Source: Candidatus Woesearchaeota archaeon
Lineage (GTDB): Archaea > Nanobdellota > Nanobdellia > Woesearchaeales > JAFGPW01
Length of the DNA stretch: 64,000 bases
Direction: 5' to 3'
NCBI GenBank assembly: GCA_016935985.1
Contig: JAFGPW010000005.1
Span: forward strand, 1-64,000
The number at the start of each line of letters is the position of its first letter. The stretch's first letter is position 1. Below the pieces are notes generated by a model that was not told where the DNA came from, did not search any database, and was given only the letters and a program-made list of their open reading frames with translations. A program made the translations under genes and the position numbers. Shown one piece after another: positions 40,946 to 49,864 of this stretch.

Positions 40946-41527
40946 ATGGCACAGAACACAGTCCACACGGCACCGTACCGCAGGAAGGGGAAGACGAACT
41001 ACCGGAAGCGGTTCGGGCTGCTGAAATCGAGGCTCCCCCGGCTCGTCGTCCGGCGGAGCAACCAGTACTTCGTGCTCCAGCTCACCGGGTACGAGAGCTC
41101 GGGCGACAAGGTGCTCGCGAGCTTCCATTCCAAGCGGCTCGCCGCCTACGGGTGGGCGTATTCGAAGAAGAGCGTCTCCGCCGCGTACCTCTCCGGGTAC
41201 GCGCTCGGCGTGCTCGCGAAACGGCGCAGGATCGCGCGGGCGGTCCTCGACACCGGCGATGCGGTCTCGAAACGCGGCTCGCGCCTGTACGCGGCGCTTA
41301 AGGGGGCGCTCGACGCGGGCCTCGACATACCGCACGACGAGAGCATCCTCCCTGACGGGAAGCGCGTTTCAGGCGCGCATATCAAGGAGCATTTCGGCAT
41401 GCAGCGGCCCGGGGAATCTCAGCAGTATGCCGGCTACCGCAGGGGATCGGTCGACCCCTCGAGGATCGAGGATACCTTCGCGAAGGTCAAGCAGGCGCTC
41501 GCCGGCATCGGCGCAGAACGCACATAA
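40946..41527 (+). CDS. rpl18: Ribosomal protein L18 (uL18)
   Basis: 5S rRNA-binding. 193 aa: YRRKGKTNYRKRFGLLKSRL, PRLVVRRSNQYFVLQLTGY, GWAYSKKSVSAAYLSGYALG, GSRLYAALKGALDAGLDIPH. Archaeal length. Confidence 0.97.
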   Translation: MAQNTVHTAPYRRKGKTNYRKRFGLLKSRLPRLVVRRSNQYFVLQLTGYESSGDKVLASFHSKRLAAYGWAYSKKSVSAAYLSGYALGVLAKRRRIARAVLDTGDAVSKRGSRLYAALKGALDAGLDIPHDESILPDGKRVSGAHIKEHFGMQRPGESQQYAGYRRGSVDPSRIEDTFAKVKQALAGIGAERT

Positions 41528-41547
41528 TCATTAGGGACGGTCTTACC

Positions 41548-42405
41548 ATGGCAGACGAAGAAAAGAAGCGGAAGGCGAAGACGGACGCCGAAGAGACGAG
41601 CGAGGGGCCCGCTGACGAAAAGCCGGTGAAGGAAGAGGAGGTCAAGACCCGGCAGGAGGAGGGCTTCGACATCGTCGTATGGAAGCCGAAGACCTCGCTC
41701 GGCATGGCCATCAAGGAAGGGAAGATCACCGACATCGCCAAGGTTCTCGAGTCGGGCAAGAAGATCCAGGAAGCGGAGATCATCGACGCGCTTGTCCCTG
41801 ACCTCGAATCCGACCTGCTCCTGATCGGCCAGTCGAAGGGCAAGTTCGGCGGCGGCCAGCGCAGGGTCTTCAAGCAGACGCAGAAGAAGACGAACGAGGG
41901 CAACAAGCCACGGTTCGCGACCATGGCTGTCGTCGGCAACAGGAACGGCTATGTGGGCGTCGGCTATGGCAAGGCGAAGGAGACCGTCCCCGCACGCGAG
42001 AAGGCGGTCAGGAACGCGAAGCTGTCGCTGATGAAGGTGCGGCGCGGCTGCGGCAGCTGGCAGTGCCAGTGCAGGAGCCCCCACTCGATCCCGCTCGCAG
42101 TCGAAGGCAAGTGCGGCTCCTCGGTCATCAGGATCATGCCTGCCCCGAAAGGCACCGGCCTCAAGATCGAGAAGGAGTGCGCGAAGATCCTCGAGCTCGC
42201 CGGCATCAAGGACATCTATTCGAGGACCGAGGGACAGACGAAGACCAAAGTGAACCTCGTTTATGCCTGCATGAAGGCGCTCGGGAACCTGAACAGGACG
42301 AGGATCCCTCACCAGTACCATCAGGACCAAAACATCGCAGAAGGCCCCCTCAGGGAGGCGGGCAGGGACGGACCGGCTGACGACGACGGGACCGCAGAGG
42401 AATGA
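41548..42405 (+). CDS. rps5: Ribosomal protein S5 (uS5) with acidic/basic N-terminal extension
   Basis: Decoding-fidelity protein. 285 aa: the first 40 or so residues are a charged extension (DEEKKRKAKTDAEETSEGPA), then the S5 double-stranded RNA-binding domain (RFATMAVVGNRNGYVGVGYG) and the C-terminal fold (GTGLKIEKECAKILELAGIK). An acidic tail of about 20 residues ends it. Confidence 0.97.
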   Translation: MADEEKKRKAKTDAEETSEGPADEKPVKEEEVKTRQEEGFDIVVWKPKTSLGMAIKEGKITDIAKVLESGKKIQEAEIIDALVPDLESDLLLIGQSKGKFGGGQRRVFKQTQKKTNEGNKPRFATMAVVGNRNGYVGVGYGKAKETVPAREKAVRNAKLSLMKVRRGCGSWQCQCRSPHSIPLAVEGKCGSSVIRIMPAPKGTGLKIEKECAKILELAGIKDIYSRTEGQTKTKVNLVYACMKALGNLNRTRIPHQYHQDQNIAEGPLREAGRDGPADDDGTAEE

Positions 42406-42422
42406 AGGGGAGGGCAATGACG

Positions 42423-42860
42423 ATGGCAGACGAAACCGTGACCGCACCACCCGCGCCGGAGCCTGCGGCCGGCACGCAGAGGAAGGCGTCGCCTGCGCAG
42501 AAGCAGGAGGACCAGGACCTCGTCGCGGTCGTCAGGGTGCGCGGCATCACCGGCATCAAGAAGGACATCAAAGACACGCTCGCGATGCTCAGGCTACACC
42601 GCAAGAACCAGTGCGCCATCTACCCCAAGACCCCGACGACCATGGGCATGATCAAGAAGGTCAAGGACTTCGTCACCTATGGAGAGCTGTCCCCTGCCGT
42701 CAGGCAGAAGCTCGACGCCCGGGGGAAGGGAGGCCCATACGCGCTCAGCTCGCCCAGGAAAGGCTATGGCAGGAAGGGCATCAAGACGGGGTTTTCCATC
42801 GGCGGCGCGCTCGGCTACCGTGGCGCCAAGATAAACGACCTCATCGAGCGCATGCTCTGA
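42423..42860 (+). CDS. rpl30: Ribosomal protein L30 (uL30)
   Basis: 145 aa: an Ala/Pro-rich N-terminal extension of about 35 residues precedes the core VAVVRVRGITGIKKDIKDTL, LRLHRKNQCAIYPKTPTTMG, VKDFVTYGELSPAVRQKLDA. ATG 42423 has GGGGAGGG at 8 nt; ATGs at 42402 and 42417 are less well placed. Confidence 0.95.
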   Translation: MADETVTAPPAPEPAAGTQRKASPAQKQEDQDLVAVVRVRGITGIKKDIKDTLAMLRLHRKNQCAIYPKTPTTMGMIKKVKDFVTYGELSPAVRQKLDARGKGGPYALSSPRKGYGRKGIKTGFSIGGALGYRGAKINDLIERML

Positions 42861-42906
42861 AAGCATCGAGGGAACGTCACCAGGACACCAACGGAAGGAC
42901 CGCACC

Positions 42907-43389
42907 ATGAAGCTCGTCAAGAAGAGGAAGAGCACCCGCCTGCGCGCGGGGACGACCCACGGCTACGGGTCCATGAAGAAGCACCGCGGCGCCGGCCATC
43001 GGGGCGGGCGCGGGAGGGCTGGCAGCGGCAAGCGCGCCGACGCGAAGAAGCCGCGCTACTGGAAAGTCAGCGGCCCGTCTGAGCTCAAGGGCAAGTACGG
43101 ATTCAAGAGGAAGGGCGCGCGCCAGCACCACTGCCAGATCAACATCTCGATGGTCGAGCAGAAGGCGGACGGCTGGATCGCTGCAGGGACGGCGAAGAGG
43201 GTAGGCTCGGCGGTCGCGATCGACCTCGGCGCGCTCGGCTACACGAAGCTCCTCGGCGCCGGCGTCCCGACGCGGGCGTACGCGATTGCCGTGGAAGCGG
43301 CCTCCGCCAAGGCCATCGAGAAGATTGCCGAGGCAAAGGGCTCGGTCAGCTGCGCGGCCGGTGAGGCCGCGCCAACGCCCGGCACCTGA
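42907..43389 (+). CDS. rpl15: Ribosomal protein L15 (uL15)
   Basis: 160 aa: KKRKSTRLRAGTTHGYGSMK, KHRGAGHRGGRGRAGSGKRA, KYGFKRKGARQHHCQINISM, and a C-terminal AYAIAVEAASAKAIEKIAEA. Sits directly before secY, 14 nt apart. Confidence 0.96.
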   Translation: MKLVKKRKSTRLRAGTTHGYGSMKKHRGAGHRGGRGRAGSGKRADAKKPRYWKVSGPSELKGKYGFKRKGARQHHCQINISMVEQKADGWIAAGTAKRVGSAVAIDLGALGYTKLLGAGVPTRAYAIAVEAASAKAIEKIAEAKGSVSCAAGEAAPTPGT

Positions 43390-43403
43390 GGGTATACCGC
43401 ACC

Positions 43404-44792
43404 ATGTCATTGTTCGACACCATCACAGCGAACCTCCCTGAGGTAGCGGCGCCGACCCAACGCAAGCTCTCGTTCAACGAGAAGCTGAAGTGGACGCTCA
43501 TCGTGCTCGTCCTGTTCTACATCCTCGGCCTCGTGCCGCTCTTCGGCCTCGGCCAGAACGCGCTCCAGAACTTTGAGTACCTCTCCATCATCCTCGGCGC
43601 GAGCTTCGGCTCGGTGATATCGCTCGGCATCGGGCCGATCGTCACGGGATCCATCGTTCTCCAGCTGCTCAACGGGTCGGGGATCCTCAAGATGGACCTG
43701 ACCACGCATGAGGGCAAGATGCGGTTCCAGGGGCTGCAGAAGATTCTCTCGATATTCTTCATCGTCTTCGAGGGCGCGATCTATGTCTTCATGGGGGGCC
43801 TCGCGCCGCCCGCGGCGCTGCACGGCACGCCCGCGTACTTCACGGTCGAGCTGCTGCTCGTCTTCCAGCTCTTCCTCGGCGGCATCCTCATACTCTTCAT
43901 GGACGAGGTCATATCGAAATGGGGATTCGGCTCAGGCGTGAGCCTCTTCATCGCGGCAGGGGTCTCGCAGGAGATCTTCGTGCGCGCGCTCAGCCCGCTC
44001 CCTAGCCCCACTAACCCGGGCGTCGCGACCGGCGCGATCCCCGCGCTCTTCCAGTCGCTCGCCTCGAACGACCCGACGACCGCGACCCTCATGCTCGCCG
44101 CGATCATCTCGACCATCTTCGTTTTCGTGATCTCAGTCTACGGGCAGGCGATGAAGGTCGAGATCCCACTCTCCTTCGGGAGGGTCAGGGGCTATGGCAT
44201 GCGCTGGCCGCTCGCGTTCATCTACACCAGCAACATCCCGGTCATCCTCGTGGCGGCGCTCATGGCGAACATCCAGCTCTGGGCGCGGCTGCTCCAGAAC
44301 TGGGGGCATCCGATCCTCGGCACCTTCGTCGGAAACACGCCCGCCACCGGCTTCGTCGCCTGGCTCTTCTCGCCGGACATCGTCGGGAAGATCATCCGCG
44401 GCAACATCGCCTGGCCGGATTTCGGCCACGCGCTCGTCTACATGGCGTTCATGATCGGCGGCGCGATCATCTTCTCGTGGTTCTGGGTCCAGACGGCAGG
44501 CATGGACGCGCGCAGCCAGGCGAAGAACATCATGGCGTCGGGCCTGCAGATACCGGGATTCCGGAAGGACCAGCGGGTGCTCGAGCGCCTGCTCGAGCGG
44601 TATATCGGCCCGCTCACAATCATGGGCGCGATCGCGGTTGGCTTTATGGCGGCGATCGCAGACCTCACCGGCGCGCTCTCGCGCGGGACCGGCATCCTCC
44701 TCGCGGTAATGATCATCTACCGGCTCTATGAGGAGATCGCCAAGCAGCATATGATGGACATGTACCCGGCGCTCAGGAAGTTCATGGAATGA
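43404..44792 (+). CDS. secY: Protein translocase subunit SecY
   Basis: The protein-conducting channel, 462 aa, ten membrane helices. Visible: ILGLVPLFGLGQNALQNFEY (plug/TM1-2), GSVISLGIGPIVTGSIVLQL, DEVISKWGFGSGVSLFIAAG, VEIPLSFGRVRGYGMRWPLA, and the end YRLYEEIAKQHMMDMYPALR. Archaeal/eukaryotic Sec61alpha type. It would export the lipoproteins at 57.9-61.0 kb. Confidence 0.98.
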   Translation: MSLFDTITANLPEVAAPTQRKLSFNEKLKWTLIVLVLFYILGLVPLFGLGQNALQNFEYLSIILGASFGSVISLGIGPIVTGSIVLQLLNGSGILKMDLTTHEGKMRFQGLQKILSIFFIVFEGAIYVFMGGLAPPAALHGTPAYFTVELLLVFQLFLGGILILFMDEVISKWGFGSGVSLFIAAGVSQEIFVRALSPLPSPTNPGVATGAIPALFQSLASNDPTTATLMLAAIISTIFVFVISVYGQAMKVEIPLSFGRVRGYGMRWPLAFIYTSNIPVILVAALMANIQLWARLLQNWGHPILGTFVGNTPATGFVAWLFSPDIVGKIIRGNIAWPDFGHALVYMAFMIGGAIIFSWFWVQTAGMDARSQAKNIMASGLQIPGFRKDQRVLERLLERYIGPLTIMGAIAVGFMAAIADLTGALSRGTGILLAVMIIYRLYEEIAKQHMMDMYPALRKFME

Positions 44793-44877
44793 TGCGCCAG
44801 GGGCATGATCCGCCATCCGCGGCATTCCCGGACAGTGCCGCGATAGGTTTCCGGATCCGTCCGCATCATGAGGTGGT

Positions 44878-45630
44878 ATGACAATCGCATTCGAAAGCAT
44901 CATGGACCCCCTTCTCGGCTGGACGCTCTCCCTCCCGCCGCTCGTGGCGATTCTCATCGTCAGCCTGATCCTCTCGGTCTTCATCACGCTCATCTACAAG
45001 TACACGACCGACCAGAAGATGATGAAGAATCTCAAGGAGAGCATGAAGGCCTCCCAGGCCGAGATGCGCAAGCACAAGGACAATCCGGCGAAGGTCATGG
45101 CGATGCAGAAGGAGGCGATGGAGAAGAACATGAAGTACATGATGAGCTCCTTCAAGTCGACCTTCATCACCATGATCCCGATTATCCTCATCTTCGGCTG
45201 GCTCAACGCGCACCTCGCCTACGAGCCCATACAGCCGGGAGCGGAGTTCACGACGACCATGACATTCAAGAACGGCGTATCCGGCGAGGCGATGCTTTCG
45301 GCGCCAGACGAGGTCGCCCTCCTCTCCGACGCGCGGCAGACGATCGAGGACGCGAAGGCCTCCTGGACGCTCGAGGGTGCGGCCGGAAGGTACCTGCTCG
45401 AGTACGCCTTCGGCGACAAGGTGTACGACAAGGAGGTCCTGATAGACGGAGACCGCTACACCGCTCCGGTGAAGCAGGTGAAGGACACCCAGGTCAAGGA
45501 GATCAGGGTCGGCAACGAGAAGCTCATCGTGCTCGACCTCCTCGGCTGGAGGATCGGCTGGCTCGGCACCTACATCATCTTCTCGATCCTGTTCTCCATG
45601 GTGATGAGGAAGCTGCTGAAGGTCTATTAG
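44878..45630 (+). CDS. EMC3/TMCO1-like (DUF106) membrane insertase
   Basis: An Oxa1-superfamily protein, 250 aa. The first helix LVAILIVSLILSVFITLIYKY is followed by a cytosolic coiled coil (KMMKNLKESMKASQAEMRKH), second helix TFITMIPIILIFGWLNAHLA, an external beta-rich insert, and a last helix GTYIIFSILFSMVMRKLLKVY. Sits after secY as in many archaea, but the adenylate kinase gene that often separates them is absent. A role in membrane protein insertion is inferred from the family. Confidence 0.92.
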   Translation: MTIAFESIMDPLLGWTLSLPPLVAILIVSLILSVFITLIYKYTTDQKMMKNLKESMKASQAEMRKHKDNPAKVMAMQKEAMEKNMKYMMSSFKSTFITMIPIILIFGWLNAHLAYEPIQPGAEFTTTMTFKNGVSGEAMLSAPDEVALLSDARQTIEDAKASWTLEGAAGRYLLEYAFGDKVYDKEVLIDGDRYTAPVKQVKDTQVKEIRVGNEKLIVLDLLGWRIGWLGTYIIFSILFSMVMRKLLKVY

Positions 45631-45728
45631 ATAGGGGGAGGAAGGCAGCGAAAGGAGGGCGGTCAGACCGATACGCATACGGGCGATGCCATACTAAGCA
45701 GGAAGGGCGTCTCAGGCGGCAAAGAGCA

Positions 45729-45740
45729 ACATTTTTAAAG
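45729..45740 (+). promoter_or_regulatory. TATA box of rpl34e-rpl14e
   Basis: ACATTTTTAAAG about 34 nt upstream of ATG 45768, suggesting that the last two ribosomal genes have their own promoter. Confidence 0.55.
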
Positions 45741-45767
45741 GGAACACGTTTCCCTCACACCGGAAAA

Positions 45768-46034
45768 ATGGTCTCAGGACGGCATAAATCACGGACACTG
45801 CGCCGGGTGGCGAAGAAGACGCCGGGCGGCAGGAACGTCACGCATTACGAGGAGCGCAAGCCCGCTGCAGCGCGGTGCGCCGGCTGCGGCACAACGCTCA
45901 AGGGAGTGCCTCGGGAGCGTCCGTTCCGCATGCAGACCATGCCGAAGAGCAGGAAGCGGCCTGAGCGGCCCTACGGCGGCGTGCTCTGCCATGCCTGCCT
46001 GAAGAAGAAGATCGTAGCCGAGGCGCGGAGATGA
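45768..46034 (+). CDS. rpl34e: Ribosomal protein L34e (eL34)
   Basis: 88 aa with a zinc ribbon: HKSRTLRRVAKKTPGGRNVT, CAGCGTTLKGVPRERPFRMQ, RPERPYGGVLCHACLKKKIV. The in-frame sequence upstream lies antisense-like over emc3 and is excluded; ATG 45768 gives the family start. Overlaps rpl14e by 4 nt. Confidence 0.96.
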   Translation: MVSGRHKSRTLRRVAKKTPGGRNVTHYEERKPAAARCAGCGTTLKGVPRERPFRMQTMPKSRKRPERPYGGVLCHACLKKKIVAEARR

Positions 46035-46477
46035 TCGAGGTCGGACGGCTGGTCATCAAGACCGCAGGCAGGAGCGCAGGGAAGGTCGGCGTTATCGTCG
46101 AGGTGGTCGATGACACCAGGATCGTGGTCGACGGCTGCCTCAAGCGGAAATCCTATTCCATCAGGCATTTCGACGCGCTCAAGGACACGGTGAAGCTTGC
46201 GAAGGGAGCCTCCCATGCCGCGGTCGTCAAGGCGCTCGAGGGCCACGGCATCACGGTGCCCATCACCAATCCTAAGAAGGCAGGCGAGCGGCCGAAGCGG
46301 GTCCGCAAGGCGAAAGGCAAACCGGCGCCGAAGCAGAAGAAGGAAGCCGCCCTGAAGAAGGAAGGGACGGTGAGGCCGGTCGAGGCCGTCAAGGACGCGC
46401 CTGCAGCGAAGCCAGCAGCACCGGCAGCAACCACAGATGCGAAGCCGGCGATGCTTGCAGCTCCGAAGAAAGAGTGA
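46031..46477 (+). CDS. rpl14e: Ribosomal protein L14e (eL14) with Ala/Lys/Pro-rich tail
   Basis: 148 aa. Residues 1-80 are L14e (MIEVGRLVIKTAGRSAGKVG, KOW-like fold; IRHFDALKDTVKLAKGASHA). The remaining 65 residues are a low-complexity tail. The cmk gene usually found between rpl34e and rpl14e is missing, since the two overlap here. Converges with pheT (9-nt gap). Confidence 0.95.
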   Translation: MIEVGRLVIKTAGRSAGKVGVIVEVVDDTRIVVDGCLKRKSYSIRHFDALKDTVKLAKGASHAAVVKALEGHGITVPITNPKKAGERPKRVRKAKGKPAPKQKKEAALKKEGTVRPVEAVKDAPAAKPAAPAATTDAKPAMLAAPKKE

Positions 46478-46486
46478 CGGAATGTC

Positions 46487-48184
46487 CTAGTTCTCTGGGT
46501 CCTCGGCCCCGGAAATGACCGAGAACAGCTCTGAGAGGTTCAGTTCGAACCCTGCCACCGGCATCTCGAGGCCGAAGTTGGTAATCGCCTCGGGATGGAG
46601 CTCTCCGATGTACGCGACATCGCGCTGGCCCTTCCCATCGCCTACGCTCACCCGTCCGACGCGCCCCTCGATGAAGCTCGGATGTTCAGCGGGGCGGATC
46701 GTATACCCTGTCGCGAGCGCGTCGAAGAGCGCCTGGAAAACCTGCCGTACGGCGGTATAGTCAGCGTCCCTGCCGCAGAGCGCGACCGCAACACGCGTCT
46801 GCTCACGGACACCCGTTTCTGCCTTCGACCCTGCCGGCGCAGACGAGAAGACCTCGCCGATGCAGAAGAGGTTCTGCGGGTACTCGTACTGCCGGTTCGA
46901 CTCGAGCACCCCGAGCACGCTCGGCAGCACCCAGGCGCGCAGGGTGTCGTAGTCGGCGGTGAGCGCGTTCTTGAGCGGGACGAGAGGAATATCCGCCCGC
47001 ATGCGCGCCGTCTGCGAGGCCTTGTCGGTGATGTTGTAGGTGGAGGTCTCCATGAGACCGAGCCCGACGAGTATCTCCCCGACCTTGCGCCTGAAGACCG
47101 CGGACGGGTCCTCAGCGCCGATGGTCGAGACGTTCGGGATCTCGGGCTCGAAGTTCTCGTAGCCGTAGGCGATCGCGACGTCCTCGGCGAGGTCGACCTG
47201 GTGCAGGATGTCGGCACGGTACGCCGGGATGAGCACCCTCCCCTTCTCATGGCCGTGACCCATCCGCGCGAGGAGCGCGACCATCTCCTTCTCGCTGAGC
47301 GAGAGCCCGAGCCTGCGGTTGATGTAGCCGCAGTCGAGCGCCATCGCCCGCGGGGCGAGGTCAGGCGTGACGACGGTCCGGTCAGGATAGGCGACCCGCA
47401 TGGCATGTATCTCCCCGCCCATGTCGGCGAGCGCGCAGACGATCATGTTCAGGCACTGCTGGAGGGTGGGAAGGTCGTGGCCGCTGCACTCGATGAAGAC
47501 CTCCCTCGTCCTCTCTGAGATCTTGCCGGTGAGGTGGGAATTGATGATAGGGGGCATCGAGAGGATCGACCCTCTCGCGTCGATGAAGAGAGGATACCTC
47601 TCGGCTCCCTCGAGGAGGCGGGCGTAGTCGCGGCCCTTCGGGTGCTTGGAGAGTATCTGCCTGCCGGAAAGCTCTGAGGGATATTCGAGCGGCCGGAACC
47701 TGAACGAGTCCGGCGCCTTCGCTGTGTAGGTGATGGGGAGCGCGATGCCCTCGAGCGGATAGATGCCGATCGCCGCCTTCTTCCGGTTCCTGCCGAACGT
47801 GACGTGCAGCTTCTCTTGGATCTGGATGACCTCCTTGATCCGCTCGTCGTCGAAGGAGAGACCGACAACGATCGCGCACGCCGTGTACGGCCTGATGCGA
47901 GCGACCTCCTTCGTGACCGTGACCCGATAGTCCTTCTTCGGTTTCTCAACGAGGTACTGCTTGAGCCCTTCCTTCGCGCCGATGAACGCGGCGAACGCCC
48001 GAGCGAAGCCTTGCTCGGAGAGCATGTCCGGCCGGTTCGGGAACACCTCGACCACGATCTCATTACCCCCGATCCTCTCGAGGTCGGTGCCGAGCATGCT
48101 GATGCGGTCCTTGAGCCGCTCGAGCGGGAGCCGCTTCCCGACGAGCTTCTCGAACACGTCCTTGTTGAGCGTCACGGTCGGCAT
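46487..48184 (-). CDS. pheT: Phenylalanine-tRNA ligase beta subunit
   Basis: Structural and editing subunit of the (alpha-beta)2 enzyme that charges tRNA-Phe. 565 aa, archaeal/eukaryotic length: TVTLNKDVFEKLVGKRLPLE, IGGNEIVVEVFPNRPDMLSE, B3/B4 editing domain, B5 (ALDCGYINRRLGLSLSEKEM), YRADILHQVDLAEDVAIAYG, and a C-terminal catalytic-like core. 29 nt downstream of pheS, same operon. Confidence 0.97.
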   Translation of the reverse strand: MPTVTLNKDVFEKLVGKRLPLERLKDRISMLGTDLERIGGNEIVVEVFPNRPDMLSEQGFARAFAAFIGAKEGLKQYLVEKPKKDYRVTVTKEVARIRPYTACAIVVGLSFDDERIKEVIQIQEKLHVTFGRNRKKAAIGIYPLEGIALPITYTAKAPDSFRFRPLEYPSELSGRQILSKHPKGRDYARLLEGAERYPLFIDARGSILSMPPIINSHLTGKISERTREVFIECSGHDLPTLQQCLNMIVCALADMGGEIHAMRVAYPDRTVVTPDLAPRAMALDCGYINRRLGLSLSEKEMVALLARMGHGHEKGRVLIPAYRADILHQVDLAEDVAIAYGYENFEPEIPNVSTIGAEDPSAVFRRKVGEILVGLGLMETSTYNITDKASQTARMRADIPLVPLKNALTADYDTLRAWVLPSVLGVLESNRQYEYPQNLFCIGEVFSSAPAGSKAETGVREQTRVAVALCGRDADYTAVRQVFQALFDALATGYTIRPAEHPSFIEGRVGRVSVGDGKGQRDVAYIGELHPEAITNFGLEMPVAGFELNLSELFSVISGAEDPEN

Positions 48185-48213
48185 GGTAATATCATATCCT
48201 TTTCATAGGGCTT

Positions 48214-49767
48214 TCATCGCATCCAGTAGCGCATCTCACGCAGCTGCTTCAGGTCGTTGAGGTACAGGTCGCGGATGTCCTGTATCCCATAGTATTCCAT
48301 GATCGTCCGGTCGAAGCCCGGCCCCCAGGCGAGCACCGGGATATCTTTTCCCAGGAGCGGCTCGACGACCTCGGGCCTGAATATCCCCGCGCCGCCGAGC
48401 TCAATCCAGATCTTCTTCGCCGGATGGAGAACATCGATCTCGACCGAGGGCTCGGTGTAGGAGAAGTACCCCGGCCTGAACCGCGCGTCGGGAAAACCCA
48501 TCTTCATGAAGAACTGCTTGAGATAGCCGAGCAGGTGCCTGAAGTTCGCATCAGGGTCGATCACGATCCCTTCGGTCTGATTGAACTCGAAGAGGTGCGA
48601 CCAGTCCATGGTCTCGTTCCGGTAGTTCCTGCCGAGCGCGAAGTACTTGCCCGGCACCTTGACCGTGCCTTTCGCGAGCGTGAGCGCCGAGAGCACCGTC
48701 GTGTGCGTGCGGAGAACGTTCCTCTTCGCCTCCTTAGGGTCCCAGGCGTACTGCCATCCCGCGCTCCCTTCGGTCCCTGTCTCATGGGACCTCCGCACCG
48801 CGTCGACGACCTCCTTCTCGGGAAGCGTCCCGAACTCCGGCTCGCCGACGAAGAAGGTGTCCTGCATCTCCCGCACCGGATGGTCCTGCGCGGTGAAGAG
48901 GGCATCGAAGTTCCAGAAGCTCGTCTGGACAATCGGGCCGGTCATCTCCTCGAAACCCATGTCGAGCCAGACGCGTTTCGCGTAGTCGATCGCGAGGTTG
49001 ACGAAATGCCGTCTCGCAGGATAGCGCTTCGGGACGTTGATCGCGACGTCGAACTGCCTGAAGACCTTCCTCTTCCAGACGCCGGAGGCGAGCATCTGAG
49101 GGGTCAGGCGCTCTGCCGGCGGCGGCGGCGATCCCCGCTTCTCGACAGAGAGGAGCGATAGCTGCCTGCCCAGCGGCGTGAGCGACACGACGCGCCTTTT
49201 CCGGATGACGACCCGCACCAAGCGCTTGCGCTTCCTGAGCGCGTCGAGCGAGTATCTCTCCTCAGGCGAGAGCTCGGCGATCTTGCGCTCGCCCTTCGCG
49301 AGGCTCTTGAGGAACTGTTCCTCGAGCGAGTCCTTATCGACGAGACGCCTGCCCTGGTCGGTGAGGGAGATCTCGCCCTTCTCGATGGTCGCCGCCGCCT
49401 TCCCCTTCAGGATGCCGAGCGCGATGTCACGCTCATCCTTGGCGAGCTCTTCCCTCCGCACGAGGTCCTCCATAGGGATCGGCTTCTTCGCGAGGAGCAG
49501 CAGGAGCTTGCGCTCAGGGAGCCCCTCCTTCGCGACACGCCTGCCTTCGCTGTCGAGGCTGACGGTCTCGGAGATGTCGGCGGCGAGCGAGACCGCCCTG
49601 CGGTTGGCAAGCCACTGCAGCGCCCGCATCACCTCGACCTCCTTGAGGCTTGAGGCTCTCACCAGGCCGTCGAGCGTCGTCTCCTTCCTGAGATGCGGCA
49701 GCACCGCCCGCTCGAGCGGATGGAGATTCGCGAGCAGGCGGACGAGATCGTCGGATGTGTCGGCCAT
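48214..49767 (-). CDS. pheS: Phenylalanine-tRNA ligase alpha subunit
   Basis: Catalytic subunit. 517 aa: N-terminal winged-helix repeats (LVRASSLKEVEVMRALQWLA) that contact tRNA, then the class II core with motif 2 (KYFALGRNYRNETMDWSHLF) and motif 3 region (PVLAWGPGFDRTIMEYYGIQ). HPVREMQDTFFV is characteristic. Minus-strand TATA CCTTTTTATA at 49791-49800 lies 25 nt upstream of ATG 49767, so the pheS-pheT mRNA is probably leaderless. Confidence 0.97.
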   Translation of the reverse strand: MADTSDDLVRLLANLHPLERAVLPHLRKETTLDGLVRASSLKEVEVMRALQWLANRRAVSLAADISETVSLDSEGRRVAKEGLPERKLLLLLAKKPIPMEDLVRREELAKDERDIALGILKGKAAATIEKGEISLTDQGRRLVDKDSLEEQFLKSLAKGERKIAELSPEERYSLDALRKRKRLVRVVIRKRRVVSLTPLGRQLSLLSVEKRGSPPPPAERLTPQMLASGVWKRKVFRQFDVAINVPKRYPARRHFVNLAIDYAKRVWLDMGFEEMTGPIVQTSFWNFDALFTAQDHPVREMQDTFFVGEPEFGTLPEKEVVDAVRRSHETGTEGSAGWQYAWDPKEAKRNVLRTHTTVLSALTLAKGTVKVPGKYFALGRNYRNETMDWSHLFEFNQTEGIVIDPDANFRHLLGYLKQFFMKMGFPDARFRPGYFSYTEPSVEIDVLHPAKKIWIELGGAGIFRPEVVEPLLGKDIPVLAWGPGFDRTIMEYYGIQDIRDLYLNDLKQLREMRYWMR

Positions 49768-49790
49768 GCCAGGGCAGGAGCCGATGACAG

Positions 49791-49800
49791 TATAAAAAGG
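49791..49800 (-). promoter_or_regulatory. TATA box of pheS-pheT
   Basis: Minus-strand CCTTTTTATA, about 25-33 nt before the pheS start. Confidence 0.6.
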
Positions 49801-49810
49801 TATTGGTCAG

Positions 49811-49861
49811 AAGGGAAGAGGGAAAAGAAGAGAAAAATGACGGGAACAGAAATTTGTTCCC
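49811..49861 (-). terminator. Hairpin plus T-rich terminator after the TrmB gene
   Basis: On the minus strand GGGAACA-AATTTC-TGTTCCC forms a perfect 7-bp stem (49842-49861), followed by T-rich tracts TCATTTTTCTCTTCTTTTCC. It begins just after the TrmB stop and would prevent read-through into pheS. Confidence 0.65.
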
Positions 49862-49864
49862 TGC

